Part shown: positions 45,660-56,961 of the stretch, one piece after another
How the letters are laid out: the number at the start of each line of letters is the position of its first letter
Position numbering within the stretch: the first letter of the stretch is position 1
Assembly (NCBI RefSeq): GCF_000264785.1
Contig: NZ_AFJI01000081.1
Span: 62,001-126,000 of the forward strand
Reading direction: 5' to 3'
Origin: Edwardsiella ictaluri ATCC 33202
GTDB lineage: Bacteria > Pseudomonadota > Gammaproteobacteria > Enterobacterales > Enterobacteriaceae
DNA: 64,000 nucleotides
Translations under genes and position numbers: made by a program
The notes under the pieces: model-generated
Told to the model about the DNA's origin: nothing
Seen by the model: only the letters and a program-made list of their open reading frames with translations
Database searches by the model: none

Positions 45660-46562
45660 ATGGCAGAAAAAGTAGCGGTATTGTTGGGCGGCACCTCTGC
45701 TGAACGCGACGTTTCGCTGCTGTCGGGGCAGGCGGTACTGAATGGTCTGAAACAGGCCGGTATTGATGCTTATCCGGCTGATACAAGGCGCTTTCCTGCA
45801 ACACAATTACGAGAGGCCGGTTTTGAACGGGTATTTATCGCTCTGTACGGCCGCGGCAGCCTGCAAGGGGTGCTGGAGTTTCTGCAGCTGCCCTATACCG
45901 GCAGCGACGTGATGGCATCGGCGTTGACCATGGATAAGTTGCGATCCAAGCAGGTATGGCAGGCCGCCGGGCTGCCTGTGGTGCCCTATGTCGCCATCAG
46001 TCGCGAACAGTTTGACGAAGGGCTGACCATGGATACGCTGCACGAGATTAATGATCTCGGCCTGCCGCTGATCGTGAAACCCAGTCGCGAGGGCTCCAGC
46101 GTCGGCATGAGCAAAGTCAGCGAACCGTGCGAGTTCGATCCGGCGCTGGTTGAGGCGCTGCGCCATGATGATGAGATCCTGATCGAAAAATGGCTTTCCG
46201 GTCCAGAATACACCGTGGCCTTCATCGGCGATGAAATTTTTCCGTCGATCCGTATCCAGATGGCCGACGCGTTCTATGATTATGAGGTCAAGTACTTATC
46301 GGATAAGGCTGAGTACTTCTGTCCCAGCGGATTGAGCGATGAACAGGAGCAGGCGCTGGTGGCGCTGGTACGCAGGGCCTATAAAGCACTGGGTTGTAGC
46401 GGTTGGGGGCGGGTGGATGTGATCCAGGATACCTCCGGTGAGTTCTGCCTGTTGGAGGCCAATACTGCACCGGGTAGCCACAGTCTGACTCCGATGGCTG
46501 CCTGTCAGGCCGGGATGAGTTTTTCACCGTTGGTGGTACGGATTTTGGAGTTAGCGGATTGA
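45660..46562 (+). CDS. ddlB: DdlB, D-Ala-D-Ala ligase-like protein with two active-site loop deletions
   Basis: A 300-residue ATP-grasp protein (E. coli DdlB 306). The frame is intact and most of it aligns well: [16 protein letters not shown] at the start, [27 protein letters not shown] and [21 protein letters not shown]. Two conserved loops are altered. Where E. coli reads HGRGGEDGTLQG, this protein reads YGRGSLQG at residues 63-70: the GEDG core is gone and catalytic-region His63 is Tyr. Where E. coli reads NTSPGMTSHS, it reads NTAPGSHS at 268-275, losing Met-Thr. YTGSG has become YTGSD at 80-83. Activity looks doubtful. Another Ddl elsewhere in the genome would be needed, or the protein has a changed role. 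Confidence 0.9.
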   Translation: MAEKVAVLLGGTSAERDVSLLSGQAVLNGLKQAGIDAYPADTRRFPATQLREAGFERVFIALYGRGSLQGVLEFLQLPYTGSDVMASALTMDKLRSKQVWQAAGLPVVPYVAISREQFDEGLTMDTLHEINDLGLPLIVKPSREGSSVGMSKVSEPCEFDPALVEALRHDDEILIEKWLSGPEYTVAFIGDEIFPSIRIQMADAFYDYEVKYLSDKAEYFCPSGLSDEQEQALVALVRRAYKALGCSGWGRVDVIQDTSGEFCLLEANTAPGSHSLTPMAACQAGMSFSPLVVRILELAD

Positions 46563-46563
46563 T

Positions 46564-47427
46564 ATGTCTCAGGCAGCCCTGAACTCGCGGGAACCGAGCG
46601 GTTCACCCCGTAGCCGCACCCGTCTGAGGCGCAACAACGGGATGCGTCTGGCAGGGATGCTGTTTCTGCTGTTGGTGCTGGCCGGTATCGGTTGGGGGGG
46701 CTGGCTGGTAGTCAATTGGATGAAAGACGCCAGCCGGATGCCGATGTCCAAGCTGGTTGTGACAGGGGCGCGCCATTTTACGCGCAACGATGATATTCGC
46801 CAGGCGATCCTGGCGCTGGGGCCACCGGGGACGTTTATGACCCAGAATGTGGATGTGATCCAGCAGCAGATAGAGCGTTTGCCGTGGATTAAACAGGCCA
46901 GCGTACGTAAGCAGTGGCCGAATGAGCTGAAGATCCACGTGGTGGAGTATGTCCCCGTGGCGCGCTGGAACGATTTACGTCTGGTGGACAACAACGGTAA
47001 GTCGTTCAGCGTTCCGGCCGACAGAACCGGCAAACGGTCATTACCGCTGCTGTATGGGCCGGAGGGCAGTGAAATGGATGTCCTGGAGGGCTATCGCGCG
47101 ATGAGCAAGACGCTGGCGAAGGATAACTTTACGCTGAAGATGGTGGCGATGAGTGCCCGTCACTCATGGCAGCTGGGGCTGGGTAACGATATCCGCCTGG
47201 AGCTGGGGCGCGAGGATGTCGCCGGGCGGTTGGCCCGCTTTGACGAACTCTATCCTGCGCTGCAGCAGCAGGCCCAGGCTACACATCAGCGTGTCAGTTA
47301 TGTGGATCTGCGTTATGACAGTGGCGCTGCGGTAGGCTGGGCGCCGGCGTATATCGATACGCCGCCGGTCGGTGCGAATCAGCAACAGAATCAGCAACAG
47401 AATCAGGCACAGGCTAAACAACAATGA
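46564..47427 (+). CDS. ftsQ: FtsQ, division protein
   Basis: A 287-residue bitopic protein (E. coli 276). It links early and late division proteins in the FtsQLB complex. A basic cytoplasmic tail is followed by a membrane segment ([21 protein letters not shown]). The POTRA domain follows ([20 protein letters not shown]), then the beta domain ([20 protein letters not shown]). The last 15 residues are rich in Gln and Asn and longer than in E. coli. It starts 1 base after the ddlB stop, and its own stop overlaps ftsA. Confidence 0.95.
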   Translation: MSQAALNSREPSGSPRSRTRLRRNNGMRLAGMLFLLLVLAGIGWGGWLVVNWMKDASRMPMSKLVVTGARHFTRNDDIRQAILALGPPGTFMTQNVDVIQQQIERLPWIKQASVRKQWPNELKIHVVEYVPVARWNDLRLVDNNGKSFSVPADRTGKRSLPLLYGPEGSEMDVLEGYRAMSKTLAKDNFTLKMVAMSARHSWQLGLGNDIRLELGREDVAGRLARFDELYPALQQQAQATHQRVSYVDLRYDSGAAVGWAPAYIDTPPVGANQQQNQQQNQAQAKQQ

Positions 47428-48680
47428 TCAAGTCGACGGACAGAAAACTGGTAGTTGGGCTGGAGATCGGTACGGCAAAAGTCGCTGCGCTGGTAGGGGA
47501 GGTTCTGCCCGATGGCATGGTCAATATTATCGGCGTGGGCAGCTGCCCGTCGCGCGGCATGGACAAGGGCGGCGTTAACGATTTGGAGTCGGTGGTGAAA
47601 TGCGTGCAGCGCACCATCGATCAGGCGGAGCTGATGGCGGATTGCCAGATATCTTCCGTGTATCTGGCGCTGTCTGGTAAGCATATCAGTTGCCAGAATG
47701 AGATCGGGATGGTGCCGATTTCGGAGGAAGAAGTTACCCAGGAAGACGTGGAAAATGTGGTGCATACCGCAAAATCGGTACGAGTTCGCGATGAACATCG
47801 GGTTTTACATGTAATTCCCCAAGAATATGCCATTGATTATCAGGAGGGGATTAAAAATCCTGTGGGGCTGTCCGGCGTGCGGATGCAAGCCAAGGTTCAC
47901 CTAATCACCTGCCATAATGATATGGCGAAGAATATTGTGAAGGCGGTAGAGCGCTGTGGTCTGAAAGTGGATCAGCTGATTTTTGCCGGTCTGGCCTCCA
48001 GCTATGCGGTGCTGACGGAAGACGAGCGTGAGCTGGGCGTCTGCGTGGTGGATATCGGTGGCGGTACCATGGACATGGCTGTCTATACCGGTGGTGCGCT
48101 GCGCCATACCAAGGTGATCCCCTACGCGGGTAACGTGGTGACCAGCGATATCGCCTACGCCTTCGGCACGCCGCCAACGGATGCCGAAGCGATTAAAGTG
48201 CGCTACGGCTGCGCGTTGGGTTCGCTGGTCAGTAAGGATGAAAGCGTTGAGGTTCCGAGTGTGGGGGGACGTCCGCCGCGCAGTCTGCAGCGCCAAACGC
48301 TGGCCGAGGTGATCGAGCCGCGCTACGCCGAGCTGCTGAATCTGGTCAACGATGAGCTGCTACAGCTGCAAGAACAGCTGCGCCAGCAGGGGGTGAAGCA
48401 CCATCTGGCGGCAGGCATTGTCCTGACCGGCGGCGCGGCGCAAATAGAGGGGCTTGCCGCCTGCGCTCAGCGTGTATTCCATACCCAGGTACGCATCGGG
48501 CAGCCGCTGAACATTACCGGCCTGACGGATTATGCCCAGGCGCCGTACTATTCCACGGCGGTTGGGTTGTTGCATTACGGCAAAGAGTCGCATCTGAGCG
48601 GTGAGGCTGAAGTCGAAAAGCGTGCCTCAGTTGGCAATTGGTTTAAGAAGATCAATGGCTGGTTGAGAAAAGAGTTTTAA
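47424..48680 (+). CDS. ftsA: FtsA, actin-like membrane tether of FtsZ
   Basis: A 418-residue actin-fold ATPase (E. coli 420). It anchors FtsZ to the membrane and recruits later division proteins. The phosphate-1 region is [19 protein letters not shown], and the second nucleotide motif is [17 protein letters not shown]. The C-terminal membrane-targeting helix [14 protein letters not shown] is almost the same as E. coli. The start overlaps ftsQ as ATGA. The ftsZ start lies 69 bases downstream. Confidence 0.97.
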   Translation: MIKSTDRKLVVGLEIGTAKVAALVGEVLPDGMVNIIGVGSCPSRGMDKGGVNDLESVVKCVQRTIDQAELMADCQISSVYLALSGKHISCQNEIGMVPISEEEVTQEDVENVVHTAKSVRVRDEHRVLHVIPQEYAIDYQEGIKNPVGLSGVRMQAKVHLITCHNDMAKNIVKAVERCGLKVDQLIFAGLASSYAVLTEDERELGVCVVDIGGGTMDMAVYTGGALRHTKVIPYAGNVVTSDIAYAFGTPPTDAEAIKVRYGCALGSLVSKDESVEVPSVGGRPPRSLQRQTLAEVIEPRYAELLNLVNDELLQLQEQLRQQGVKHHLAAGIVLTGGAAQIEGLAACAQRVFHTQVRIGQPLNITGLTDYAQAPYYSTAVGLLHYGKESHLSGEAEVEKRASVGNWFKKINGWLRKEF

Positions 48681-48749
48681 TGTTTGAAAAAAGGGATCAT
48701 TCTACGCGTTAATGATTCCGTAGCGACAGGCACAAGACGGAGAGAAACT

Positions 48750-49910
48750 ATGTTTGAACCAATGGAATTAACCAATGACGCGGTGATTAAAGTCATCGGC
48801 GTCGGCGGCGGCGGCGGCAACGCCGTTGAACACATGGTGCGTGAACGCATTGAAGGCGTTGAGTTTTTTGCGGTGAATACCGATGCACAGGCTCTGCGCA
48901 AGACGGCCGTTGGCCAGACGATACAGATCGGCAGCGGCATTACTAAAGGACTGGGTGCAGGTGCTAACCCAGAGGTCGGACGCAATGCGGCGGAAGAAGA
49001 TCGCGAAGCGCTGCGCGCTGCGCTGGATGGGGCCGATATGGTCTTCATCGCTGCCGGCATGGGCGGTGGCACCGGTACTGGCGCGGCGCCGGTAGTGGCT
49101 GAAGTGGCAAAAGAGCTGGGTATCCTGACGGTTGCCGTTGTCACCAAGCCGTTTAATTTTGAAGGCAAGCGTCGTATGGCGTTTGCTGAACAGGGTATCG
49201 CCGAGCTGTCCAAGCACGTCGATTCTCTGATTACCATTCCCAACGATAAGCTGCTGAAGGTGCTGGGGCGCGGTATCTCTCTGCTGGATGCCTTCGGCGC
49301 GGCCAACGACGTGTTGAAAGGGGCAGTACAGGGTATTGCTGAGCTGATCACCCGTCCGGGCCTGATGAACGTCGACTTTGCCGACGTACGTACTGTGATG
49401 TCTGAAATGGGCTACGCCATGATGGGTTCCGGTATGGCCAGCGGGGAAGACCGAGCGGAAGAGGCTGCCGAGATGGCTATTTCTTCTCCACTGCTGGAAG
49501 ACATCGATCTGTCCGGCGCCCGCGGCGTACTGGTTAACATCACCGCGGGCTTTGACCTGCGTCTGGATGAGTTTGAGACCGTCGGTAACACCATTCGTGC
49601 CTTTGCCTCTGATAACGCGACGGTGGTTATCGGTACCTCTCTCGACCCGGATATGAACGATGAGTTGCGCGTAACCGTGGTGGCTACCGGCATTGGTATG
49701 GACAAGCGTCCGGAGATCACCCTGGTGTCCAATAAGCAGGGGCAGCAGCCAGTGATCGACCAGCGCTACCAGCAGCATGGCCTGTCGCCGCTGCCGCAGG
49801 AGAGCAAGCCGGCAGCGGCTAAAGTGGTTAACGATCAGAGCGTGCCGAACGGGAAAGAGTCTGACGACTACCTGGATATTCCGGCCTTCCTGCGTAAGCA
49901 GGCCGACTGA
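48750..49910 (+). CDS. ftsZ: FtsZ, tubulin-like division ring GTPase
   Basis: A 386-residue GTPase (E. coli 383) that polymerises into the Z ring. The GTP signature GGGTGTG is in [20 protein letters not shown], and the T7 loop is present as [15 protein letters not shown]. The conserved C-terminal peptide [15 protein letters not shown], which binds FtsA, ZipA and ZapD, is intact. I chose the ATG at 48750 ([10 protein letters not shown]), which has CGGAGAG upstream, over a start 22 codons earlier lying in the leader. Confidence 0.98.
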   Translation: MFEPMELTNDAVIKVIGVGGGGGNAVEHMVRERIEGVEFFAVNTDAQALRKTAVGQTIQIGSGITKGLGAGANPEVGRNAAEEDREALRAALDGADMVFIAAGMGGGTGTGAAPVVAEVAKELGILTVAVVTKPFNFEGKRRMAFAEQGIAELSKHVDSLITIPNDKLLKVLGRGISLLDAFGAANDVLKGAVQGIAELITRPGLMNVDFADVRTVMSEMGYAMMGSGMASGEDRAEEAAEMAISSPLLEDIDLSGARGVLVNITAGFDLRLDEFETVGNTIRAFASDNATVVIGTSLDPDMNDELRVTVVATGIGMDKRPEITLVSNKQGQQPVIDQRYQQHGLSPLPQESKPAAAKVVNDQSVPNGKESDDYLDIPAFLRKQAD

Positions 49911-49913
49911 GTG

Positions 49914-49942
49914 TTGGGGTTCTCCGCTCTTTGTGCTATACT
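49914..49942 (+). promoter_or_regulatory. Candidate lpxC promoter
   Basis: TTGGGG (49914-49919) and TATACT (49937-49942) are 17 bases apart in the ftsZ-lpxC gap. A second TATAAT lies at 49961-49966 without a good -35. The gap also has no terminator, so some read-through from ftsZ is possible. Confidence 0.5.
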
Positions 49943-49997
49943 ATCTTGCCGCCTTTAATGTATAATAATTATCATTTAGAGGTGGTTGGACGGATAA

Positions 49998-50933
<936 letters not shown>

Positions 50934-50942
50934 CGAACGGGC

Positions 50943-51479
50943 TCAGGAGCGACGCTTCTTATCACGACTGACTGTGTCGGTACTCTCTCCGGCCAGCGCA
51001 GCCAGTCGTTCCAGTTTTTTCCGCAATCCATCCGGACTTTGAGTGGCTAGCCAGCGTAGCTGCTGTGCGCTTGCTACGCTCAGCGTGCGCATTACTGTCT
51101 CCTCCTGTGCGCTCTCCTGCCTTTCCTGTGCGAACGACTGCGCATTTTTCCCACTCTGACACATCAGGGCGGGATTAATCCTGATGTCGATCGATGACAA
51201 TGATGGTAAAATCTCTCCCCTAAGTGCGGAAAGTAGACTGCTCTGCTCATAGCGCAGGCGCATCAGCCAACTGGCGTTGGCGACTTCCAGCACCAGAATG
51301 CCCTGACGAAAGTTGGCGACGTGGCAAAACGGTTTCAGCGGCGCCGGCAGCAGGGCCTGTACTGCCCGATCGAGTCGGAGTAATGCCACTGCGCGTTGCT
51401 GAACGTTTTTGAGAATGCCGTCAACGGCGGCGTTGTCATCCAGCAGGGTATCCAGGGATTGTGGGCGACTATCACGCAT
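50943..51479 (-). CDS. dciA: DciA-like DUF721 protein (possible replicative helicase loader)
   Basis: About 178 residues. The N-terminal 100 residues show the DUF721/DciA pattern: SLDTLLDD, LRLDRAVQALLPAPLKPFCH, VANFRQGILVLEVANASWLM and LRYEQSSLLSALRGEI. The C-terminal half is polar and probably loose, ending DTVSRDKKRRS. DciA proteins load or assist the DnaB helicase in many bacteria; E. coli uses DnaC and has no gene at this spot. The ATG at 51477-51479 has CGGAG upstream; a start 15 codons earlier (51524) would abut the secM start. It lies reversed between lpxC and secM and splits the E. coli-type order. The domain call is from pattern memory. Confidence 0.75.
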   Translation of the reverse strand: MRDSRPQSLDTLLDDNAAVDGILKNVQQRAVALLRLDRAVQALLPAPLKPFCHVANFRQGILVLEVANASWLMRLRYEQSSLLSALRGEILPSLSSIDIRINPALMCQSGKNAQSFAQERQESAQEETVMRTLSVASAQQLRWLATQSPDGLRKKLERLAALAGESTDTVSRDKKRRS

Positions 51480-51524
51480 AAATACGGCTCCGCGGCTATT
51501 AGGGCTATTGATTCGGTACGGCAT

Positions 51525-52025
51525 GTGATTGGTATTCTAAAGCGTTGGCGACAGTTTGGCAGACGTTATTTTTGGCCGCATCTCCTGTGGGGGATGGTGG
51601 CGGCGACGCTTGGCATTCCGTCGCTGGCCAACGCTGAGCAGCCGCGTCCCTCTGTGCAGACCATTACCCTGCAGCGGCTGATCGCCGCACATCACAGCCA
51701 CGTCTCCCTGCAGCTGATGTCCAGTAAGCGCCGGGGACAGGGCATTGACTACTGGCATCAGTATGCGCTGCGTATCGCCATCCGTCAGCTGAGTAGTCGT
51801 CTGGCGCCGTCGCACGCCCAATACAGCCTATCTGCAGAGCAGCAGCGCCAGCACCTGGTGCTGCTCAACTCGCTCAGCTCACTGCTGACCCGTCAGCCTA
51901 CGCTCTATGCTACGCCGCTGTACCTGCGGCCGTCGCGCTACGCACCGTCGTCCCATGGGCATCTCCCGGCGCTGTGGCTGGCCCGGGTTCAGGGGATCCG
52001 CGCCGGTCCCGCTGTCGCCGCCTGA
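51525..52025 (+). CDS. secM: SecM, secretion monitor and arrest peptide
   Basis: About 166 residues (E. coli 170). It has a long signal sequence (ILKRWRQFGRRYFWPHLLWG, then MVAATLGIPSLANA) and a C-terminal arrest region. Translation pauses near the end to keep the secA ribosome site open when export is slow. The arrest segment here is HLPALWLARVQGIRAGP. GIRAGP and the key Trp are kept, but the Phe and Ile of FxxxxWI are His and Leu. I chose the GTG at 51525 because it aligns with the E. coli GTG start; its ribosome site is weak. A longer frame from 51396 is antisense to dciA and is rejected. secA begins 71 bases later. Confidence 0.9.
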   Translation: MIGILKRWRQFGRRYFWPHLLWGMVAATLGIPSLANAEQPRPSVQTITLQRLIAAHHSHVSLQLMSSKRRGQGIDYWHQYALRIAIRQLSSRLAPSHAQYSLSAEQQRQHLVLLNSLSSLLTRQPTLYATPLYLRPSRYAPSSHGHLPALWLARVQGIRAGPAVAA

Positions 52026-52096
52026 GTTTACCTTTTCCCTTTTTGTCCGCGTTTTGACCCGGGTGGTTTGGGCCATCCATGAGAGATTGTATAACT

Positions 52097-54805
52097 ATGT
52101 TAATTAAATTATTGACCAAGGTTTTTGGCAGCCGTAACGATCGTACCCTGCGCCGTATGCGTAAAGTGGTTGAGCAGATTAACCGCATGGAGCCGGAGAT
52201 GGAGCAGCTCAGCGATGAGCTGCTGAAGGCGAAGACCGTCGAGTTCCGTGGACGCCTGGCGCAGGGCGCCGCGTTGGACAGCCTGCTGCCGGAGGCGTTT
52301 GCCACCGTCCGTGAGGCCAGCAAGCGCGTGTTTGGCATGCGTCACTTTGACGTGCAGCTGCTGGGCGGCATGGTGCTGAACGAGCGCTGCATCGCAGAAA
52401 TGCGCACCGGCGAAGGTAAAACCCTGACGGCGACCCTGCCGGCCTACCTGAATGCCCTGACCGGTAAAGGGGTACACGTGGTGACCGTCAACGACTATCT
52501 GGCCCAGCGAGACGCCGAAAACAACCGCCCGCTGTTTGAGTTCCTCGGACTGAGCGTCGGCATCAACCTGCCGGGTATGGCAGCGCCGGCCAAGCGCGCC
52601 GCCTATGCGGCCGACATCACCTACGGTACCAACAACGAATATGGTTTTGACTACCTGCGCGACAATATGGCGTTCAGCCCAGAAGAGCGCGTTCAGCGCA
52701 AGCTGCACTATGCGCTGGTGGATGAGGTGGACTCCATCCTGATCGATGAGGCGCGTACGCCGCTGATCATTTCCGGTCCGGCAGAGGACAGCTCCGAGCT
52801 GTACATCAAGGTCGACAAGCTGATCCCGCACCTGAAGCGTCAGGAAAAAGAGGATTCCGATACGTTCCAGGGCGATGGACACTACTCTGTCGATGAAAAG
52901 ACCCGTCAGGTTAACCTGACGGAGCGCGGTCTGGTGCTGATTGAAGAGCTGTTGGCCGACGTCGGGATTATGGATGAGGGCGAATCGCTGTACTCCCCTG
53001 CCAATATTATGCTGATGCACCATGTGACCGCGGCGCTGCGCGCCCACGCGCTGTTTACCCGCGATGTGGACTACATCGTGAAAGAGGGGGAGGTCATCAT
53101 CGTCGATGAGCACACCGGTCGTACCATGCAGGGGCGCCGCTGGTCAGACGGTCTGCATCAGGCGGTGGAGGCCAAGGAAGGGGTCCAGATCCAGAACGAA
53201 AACCAGACGCTGGCCTCCATTACCTTCCAGAACTACTTCCGTCTGTATGAGAAGCTGGCCGGGATGACCGGTACCGCCGATACTGAAGCCTTCGAATTCA
53301 GCTCTATCTATAAGCTGGATACCATTGTGGTGCCGACCAACCGTCCGATGATCCGTAAGGATTTGCCGGATCTGGTGTACATGACCGAACAGGACAAGAT
53401 CGCGGCGATCATCGAGGATATCCGCGAGCGTACGGCCAAAGGGCAGCCGGTGCTGGTGGGCACGGTCTCCATCGAAAAATCTGAAATGGTCTCTCATGAG
53501 TTGACGAAGGCCGGTATCGCCCACAGTGTGCTGAATGCCAAGTTCCACGCCAAAGAGGCCGATATCGTTGCTCAGGCCGGTCAGCCGGGCGCAGTCACCA
53601 TCGCCACCAACATGGCCGGCCGCGGTACCGATATCATGCTGGGCGGCAGCTGGCAGGCAGAGATCGCGCTGCTGGAGTCGCCGACCGAAGCGCAGATCGA
53701 GGCAATAAAAGCGGAGTGGCAAACGTGTCACGATGCGGTGCTGGCCGCCGGCGGTCTGCACATCATCGGCACCGAGCGCCATGAGTCGCGCCGTATTGAT
53801 AACCAGTTGCGCGGCCGCTCCGGTCGTCAGGGGGATGCGGGTTCCTCCCGTTTCTATCTGTCGCTGGAGGACTCCCTGATGCGTATCTTCGCTTCTGATC
53901 GCGTGGCCAACATGATGCGTAAGCTGGGGATGAAGCCGGGCGAGGCCATTGAGCACCCATGGGTGACCAAGGCGATCGCCAACGCGCAACGCAAGGTGGA
54001 AAGCCGGAACTTCGATATTCGTAAACAGCTGCTTGAGTACGATGATGTGGCCAGCGATCAGCGCCGCGCCATCTATACCCAGCGTAATGAGCTGCTGGAC
54101 GGCGGTGATGTGGTCGATACCATCAACAGCATCCGTGAGGATGTCTTTAAGGTGGTGATCGACAGCTATATCCCGCCGCAGTCCCTGGAGGAGATGTGGG
54201 ATGTCGCCGGACTGGAAGAGCGTCTGCGCAATGACTTCGATCTGGAGCTACCGATTACGGAGTGGCTGGATAAAGAGCCGGAGCTGCATGAGGAGACGCT
54301 GCGCGAGCGTATTCTGACGATGGCGGTAGAGCACTATCAGAGCAAGGAAGAGGTGGTTGGCGGCGAAATGATGCGCAGCTTTGAAAAGGGCATCATGCTG
54401 CAGACCCTGGACTCCCTGTGGAAAGAGCATCTGGCGGCGATGGACTACCTGCGTCAGGGGATTCATCTGCGTGGCTATGCGCAGAAAGATCCCAAGCAGG
54501 AGTACAAGCGCGAATCCTTTGCCATGTTTGCGGCGATGCTGGAGTCTCTGAAGTATGAGGTGATAAGCGTACTGAGCAAGGTACAGGTGCGGATGCCGGA
54601 AGAGGTTGAGGCGCTGGAGCGCCAGCGCCGCGAGGACGCGGAGCGTCTGGCCCGTCAGCAGCAGCTGAGCCATCTGGACGATCAGAGCGCGGCGGCGCAG
54701 GAGATGGCCTCTCAGACCGGCGATCGCAAGATCGGGCGCAACGATCCCTGCCCATGCGGCTCCGGCAAGAAATATAAGCAGTGCCATGGTCGCCTCAACG
54801 CCTGA
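52097..54805 (+). CDS. secA: SecA, preprotein translocase ATPase
   Basis: A 902-residue motor (E. coli 901) that drives proteins through SecYEG. Walker A is [20 protein letters not shown] near residues 102-121, and the DEAD-type box is [19 protein letters not shown]. The second domain has [14 protein letters not shown] and [16 protein letters not shown]. The C-terminal zinc finger [14 protein letters not shown] binds SecB. I chose the ATG at 52097 ([12 protein letters not shown]) over one six codons earlier. The gene follows secM closely and is probably coupled to it. A terminator follows. Confidence 0.98.
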   Translation: MLIKLLTKVFGSRNDRTLRRMRKVVEQINRMEPEMEQLSDELLKAKTVEFRGRLAQGAALDSLLPEAFATVREASKRVFGMRHFDVQLLGGMVLNERCIAEMRTGEGKTLTATLPAYLNALTGKGVHVVTVNDYLAQRDAENNRPLFEFLGLSVGINLPGMAAPAKRAAYAADITYGTNNEYGFDYLRDNMAFSPEERVQRKLHYALVDEVDSILIDEARTPLIISGPAEDSSELYIKVDKLIPHLKRQEKEDSDTFQGDGHYSVDEKTRQVNLTERGLVLIEELLADVGIMDEGESLYSPANIMLMHHVTAALRAHALFTRDVDYIVKEGEVIIVDEHTGRTMQGRRWSDGLHQAVEAKEGVQIQNENQTLASITFQNYFRLYEKLAGMTGTADTEAFEFSSIYKLDTIVVPTNRPMIRKDLPDLVYMTEQDKIAAIIEDIRERTAKGQPVLVGTVSIEKSEMVSHELTKAGIAHSVLNAKFHAKEADIVAQAGQPGAVTIATNMAGRGTDIMLGGSWQAEIALLESPTEAQIEAIKAEWQTCHDAVLAAGGLHIIGTERHESRRIDNQLRGRSGRQGDAGSSRFYLSLEDSLMRIFASDRVANMMRKLGMKPGEAIEHPWVTKAIANAQRKVESRNFDIRKQLLEYDDVASDQRRAIYTQRNELLDGGDVVDTINSIREDVFKVVIDSYIPPQSLEEMWDVAGLEERLRNDFDLELPITEWLDKEPELHEETLRERILTMAVEHYQSKEEVVGGEMMRSFEKGIMLQTLDSLWKEHLAAMDYLRQGIHLRGYAQKDPKQEYKRESFAMFAAMLESLKYEVISVLSKVQVRMPEEVEALERQRREDAERLARQQQLSHLDDQSAAAQEMASQTGDRKIGRNDPCPCGSGKKYKQCHGRLNA

Positions 54806-54830
54806 TAGTTCGGGCACTAGGTGATTACCG

Positions 54831-54868
54831 ACAGGGAAGCGCAGTGCGCCTCCCTGTTTTTTATTTTA
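54831..54868 (+). terminator. Terminator after secA
   Basis: ACAGGGA (54831-54837) and TCCCTGT (54851-54857) with an inner GCGC/GCGC pair are followed by TTTTTTATTTT. It sits 26 bases after the secA stop and just before mutT, so mutT probably has its own promoter or relies on read-through. Confidence 0.9.
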
Positions 54869-54898
54869 CGGGTACCCTGCGGCCAAAGAGAGGTAGAT

Positions 54899-55303
54899 AT
54901 GATCCAGTCGGTGCCGACGCTACAGATTTCCGTCGGGATTATTCGCAACGCGCGGCAGGAGATCTTTATTGCCCGGCGTCAGTCCGGCAGCCACCTGGCC
55001 GGTCTGTGGGAGTTTCCCGGTGGTAAAATTGAGCCGGGAGAGCACGCCCGGCAGGCGCTGGCGCGTGAGCTGCAAGAGGAGGTGGGGATTACTGTAGCGT
55101 CAGCGCAGCTGCTGCGGCGTATCGAGCATACCTTCAGCGATCGGCGGGTGGTGCTGCACTTCTTTTTGGTCGGTGCCTGGCAGGGGGAACCCTGTGGTCG
55201 GGAAGGGCAAGAGACCCGCTGGGTCGCGGCGGCCTCGCTGTGTGCCGCCGATTTTCCAGCGCCGAACCGGGCGATAATCGAAGAGCTACGCGCCCAGGGA
55301 TAG
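54899..55303 (+). CDS. mutT: MutT, 8-oxo-dGTP diphosphatase
   Basis: A 134-residue Nudix hydrolase (E. coli 129) that removes 8-oxo-dGTP from the nucleotide pool and so prevents A:T to C:G changes. The full Nudix box is seen from GGKIEPGEHA through RELQEEVGI near residues 40-62. The start MIQSVPTLQISVGIIRN at 54899 has AGAGGT upstream. A start 26 codons earlier would lie inside the secA terminator and is rejected. Confidence 0.95.
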   Translation: MIQSVPTLQISVGIIRNARQEIFIARRQSGSHLAGLWEFPGGKIEPGEHARQALARELQEEVGITVASAQLLRRIEHTFSDRRVVLHFFLVGAWQGEPCGREGQETRWVAAASLCAADFPAPNRAIIEELRAQG

Positions 55304-55308
55304 CGCAC

Positions 55309-55333
55309 AAAAAAAGGCGCCTATCGGGCGCCT
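55309..55333 (-). terminator. Terminator of the coaE-zapD-yacG unit
   Basis: Read on the minus strand, AGGCGCC and GGCGCCT form a 7-base stem followed by a run of seven T. It lies 28 bases past the yacG stop. On the plus strand the same stem also follows mutT but lacks a T tail. Confidence 0.85.
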
Positions 55334-55361
55334 CAATTGCGGTGAGCGAGGGGACAAAGCC

Positions 55362-55562
55362 TCAGCGGTCGTCGACCTCACTCCACTCTTCGCTGTCGGA
55401 GTGGGTCGCGTCACTGGCAATCCGCTTCTCTTCGTTGGCCCATTCGCCCAGATCGATAAGCTGGCAGCGTTTGCTGCAGAACGGGCGGTAAGGACTCTGC
55501 TCTCCCCAGATAACCGCGCTGCCGCAGGTCGGACAGGCGACAGTGATGATCTCGTTTTCCAT
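55362..55562 (-). CDS. yacG: YacG, small zinc protein, DNA gyrase inhibitor
   Basis: A 66-residue protein (E. coli 65). Four cysteines hold a zinc ion, in [13 protein letters not shown] and [20 protein letters not shown]. The E. coli protein binds GyrB and blocks DNA binding by gyrase. The acidic tail [12 protein letters not shown] is typical. I chose the ATG at 55560-55562 with AGGGAG upstream; it lies 23 bases after zapD. A start nine codons earlier overlaps zapD and is not needed. Confidence 0.95.
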   Translation of the reverse strand: MENEIITVACPTCGSAVIWGEQSPYRPFCSKRCQLIDLGEWANEEKRIASDATHSDSEEWSEVDDR

Positions 55563-55585
55563 TGCTAACTCCCTAAGGCCGCGGC

Positions 55586-56338
55586 TCAACAGCAGGCCAG
55601 ATTGAACGACAGGCGATCCGGTACCACGCCCTGCTCGCTGTCCAGCGGCAGAAAACGAATGGCAAAGCGGCTCTTATGGCCGGAAACCTGCGGATAAATT
55701 TGCAGATCCAGCGCCAGCTGAATACGCAGCATCTCGGTGCCGTCGGCATTGTCTTGGTAGAAGCCATGTAGGCTGGTCATCGGCTTAAAGGTGGCGGCCT
55801 TTCGCAGCAGATCCAGCACCAGCATCAGGCTGTCCGTCAGCGGTGCCAAGGAGGCTATCCAGGCGTCGATCTGACGATCGCGGGTAGTCTGATCCAGGTT
55901 TAGCCACAGGTAGAGCGTCGGCAGATCAAAGCTGCAGCAGCCACCGGGGATCCCCAGCCGTTGGCGGACTAAGGCGACCAGGCGATCTTCGCGCAGCGTC
56001 TGACCGATACGCGGTGCTGCCATCAAAATGGCGGCCTGCTGCTTTAGATGCTGGCTCAGCGCATGGATCATCTCCTGATCGACGCCCGGCACGTTGATCC
56101 ACTGCATTAGCTTGCGCTGCTGGTGCTCCAGCTCTTTGAGCAGCTCGGCCCGTACCTCGCCGCGATCCAGTACGTCGAGCAGGTCGGACAGGGTGCGAAA
56201 GAAGGTGAGGGCACCGCTGGTATCGCACTGTGGCCGATGCTGCAGCAGCTGCTGTAGCAGAAACTCCAGGCGCAGCCAGGTGCGCATTTTTTCATTGAGT
56301 GGGTATTCAAACAGTATGGCCGGAGCGGTGTCACTCAT
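55586..56338 (-). CDS. zapD: ZapD, FtsZ-bundling division factor
   Basis: A 250-residue protein (E. coli 247) that binds the C-terminal peptide of FtsZ and crosslinks filaments. Matching stretches are [70 protein letters not shown] and [15 protein letters not shown]. It overlaps the end of coaE as ATGA and precedes yacG, the usual order. Confidence 0.96.
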   Translation of the reverse strand: MSDTAPAILFEYPLNEKMRTWLRLEFLLQQLLQHRPQCDTSGALTFFRTLSDLLDVLDRGEVRAELLKELEHQQRKLMQWINVPGVDQEMIHALSQHLKQQAAILMAAPRIGQTLREDRLVALVRQRLGIPGGCCSFDLPTLYLWLNLDQTTRDRQIDAWIASLAPLTDSLMLVLDLLRKAATFKPMTSLHGFYQDNADGTEMLRIQLALDLQIYPQVSGHKSRFAIRFLPLDSEQGVVPDRLSFNLACC

Positions 56339-56961
56339 GCTTGTGATCCTGTCGAGGCGGTCGCCGCCTGCGCGAGCGCCAGATAGCGGCGATGCAGGAC
56401 GGCGACCTGTGGGGCCAGCGCATCGGCGGACCCGCTGTTATCAATAATATCATCGGCGCAGGCCAGGCGCTGCTCCCGCGTAGCCTGGGCGGCCAGGATG
56501 CGCTGCGCCTGTGCTGGGCTGATGCCATCGCGCGCCTGGGTACGTGCCAGCTGCTGTTCGACGGGCAGATCGACGACCGCGATGCGATTCACCTGCGCCG
56601 TGAGGTGATTCTCGATCAGCAACGGCACCACCCACAGGGCGTAGGGGGCCGCTATCTGCGCCAGCTGGCGCTGGGTCTCCGCCTGGATCAGCGGGTGCAG
56701 CAGGGCGTTAAGCCAGGCTTTTTCCTGCGGCTGGGCAAAAATGATATGACGTAGGGCGGCGCGATTCAGGCTGCCGTCTGCCCGTAAAACCCGCGCGTCA
56801 AAATGGGCCGCAATCTGCGCTAGGGCCGGCTGTCCCCGCTCGACCATCTGGCGTGCGATGACGTCGGCATCGACCAGCGGCACGCCGAGGCGGACAAAGG
56901 CCTCAGCTACGGTAGATTTACCGCTGCCGATACCACCGGTGAGAGCAACTGTGTATGCCAT
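56335..56961 (-). CDS. coaE: CoaE, dephospho-CoA kinase
   Basis: A 208-residue P-loop kinase (E. coli 206) for the last step of coenzyme A synthesis. The ATP loop is [20 protein letters not shown] near residues 8-27. Other family marks are [19 protein letters not shown] and [13 protein letters not shown]. It starts [10 protein letters not shown] at 56961, and its promoter should lie in the gap shared with guaC. Confidence 0.96.
   Translation of the reverse strand: MAYTVALTGGIGSGKSTVAEAFVRLGVPLVDADVIARQMVERGQPALAQIAAHFDARVLRADGSLNRAALRHIIFAQPQEKAWLNALLHPLIQAETQRQLAQIAAPYALWVVPLLIENHLTAQVNRIAVVDLPVEQQLARTQARDGISPAQAQRILAAQATREQRLACADDIIDNSGSADALAPQVAVLHRRYLALAQAATASTGSQA

Noticed and set aside
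47380-47424. CAACAGAAT repeat at the ftsQ 3' end as a microsatellite or phase switch
   Set aside because: The repeat unit is a multiple of three and codes for a Gln/Asn-rich tail, so changes would only alter tail length.
51396-51524. Upstream extension of secM from the ATG at 51396
   Set aside because: It is antisense to dciA and absent from the SecM family; the GTG at 51525 aligns with the E. coli start.
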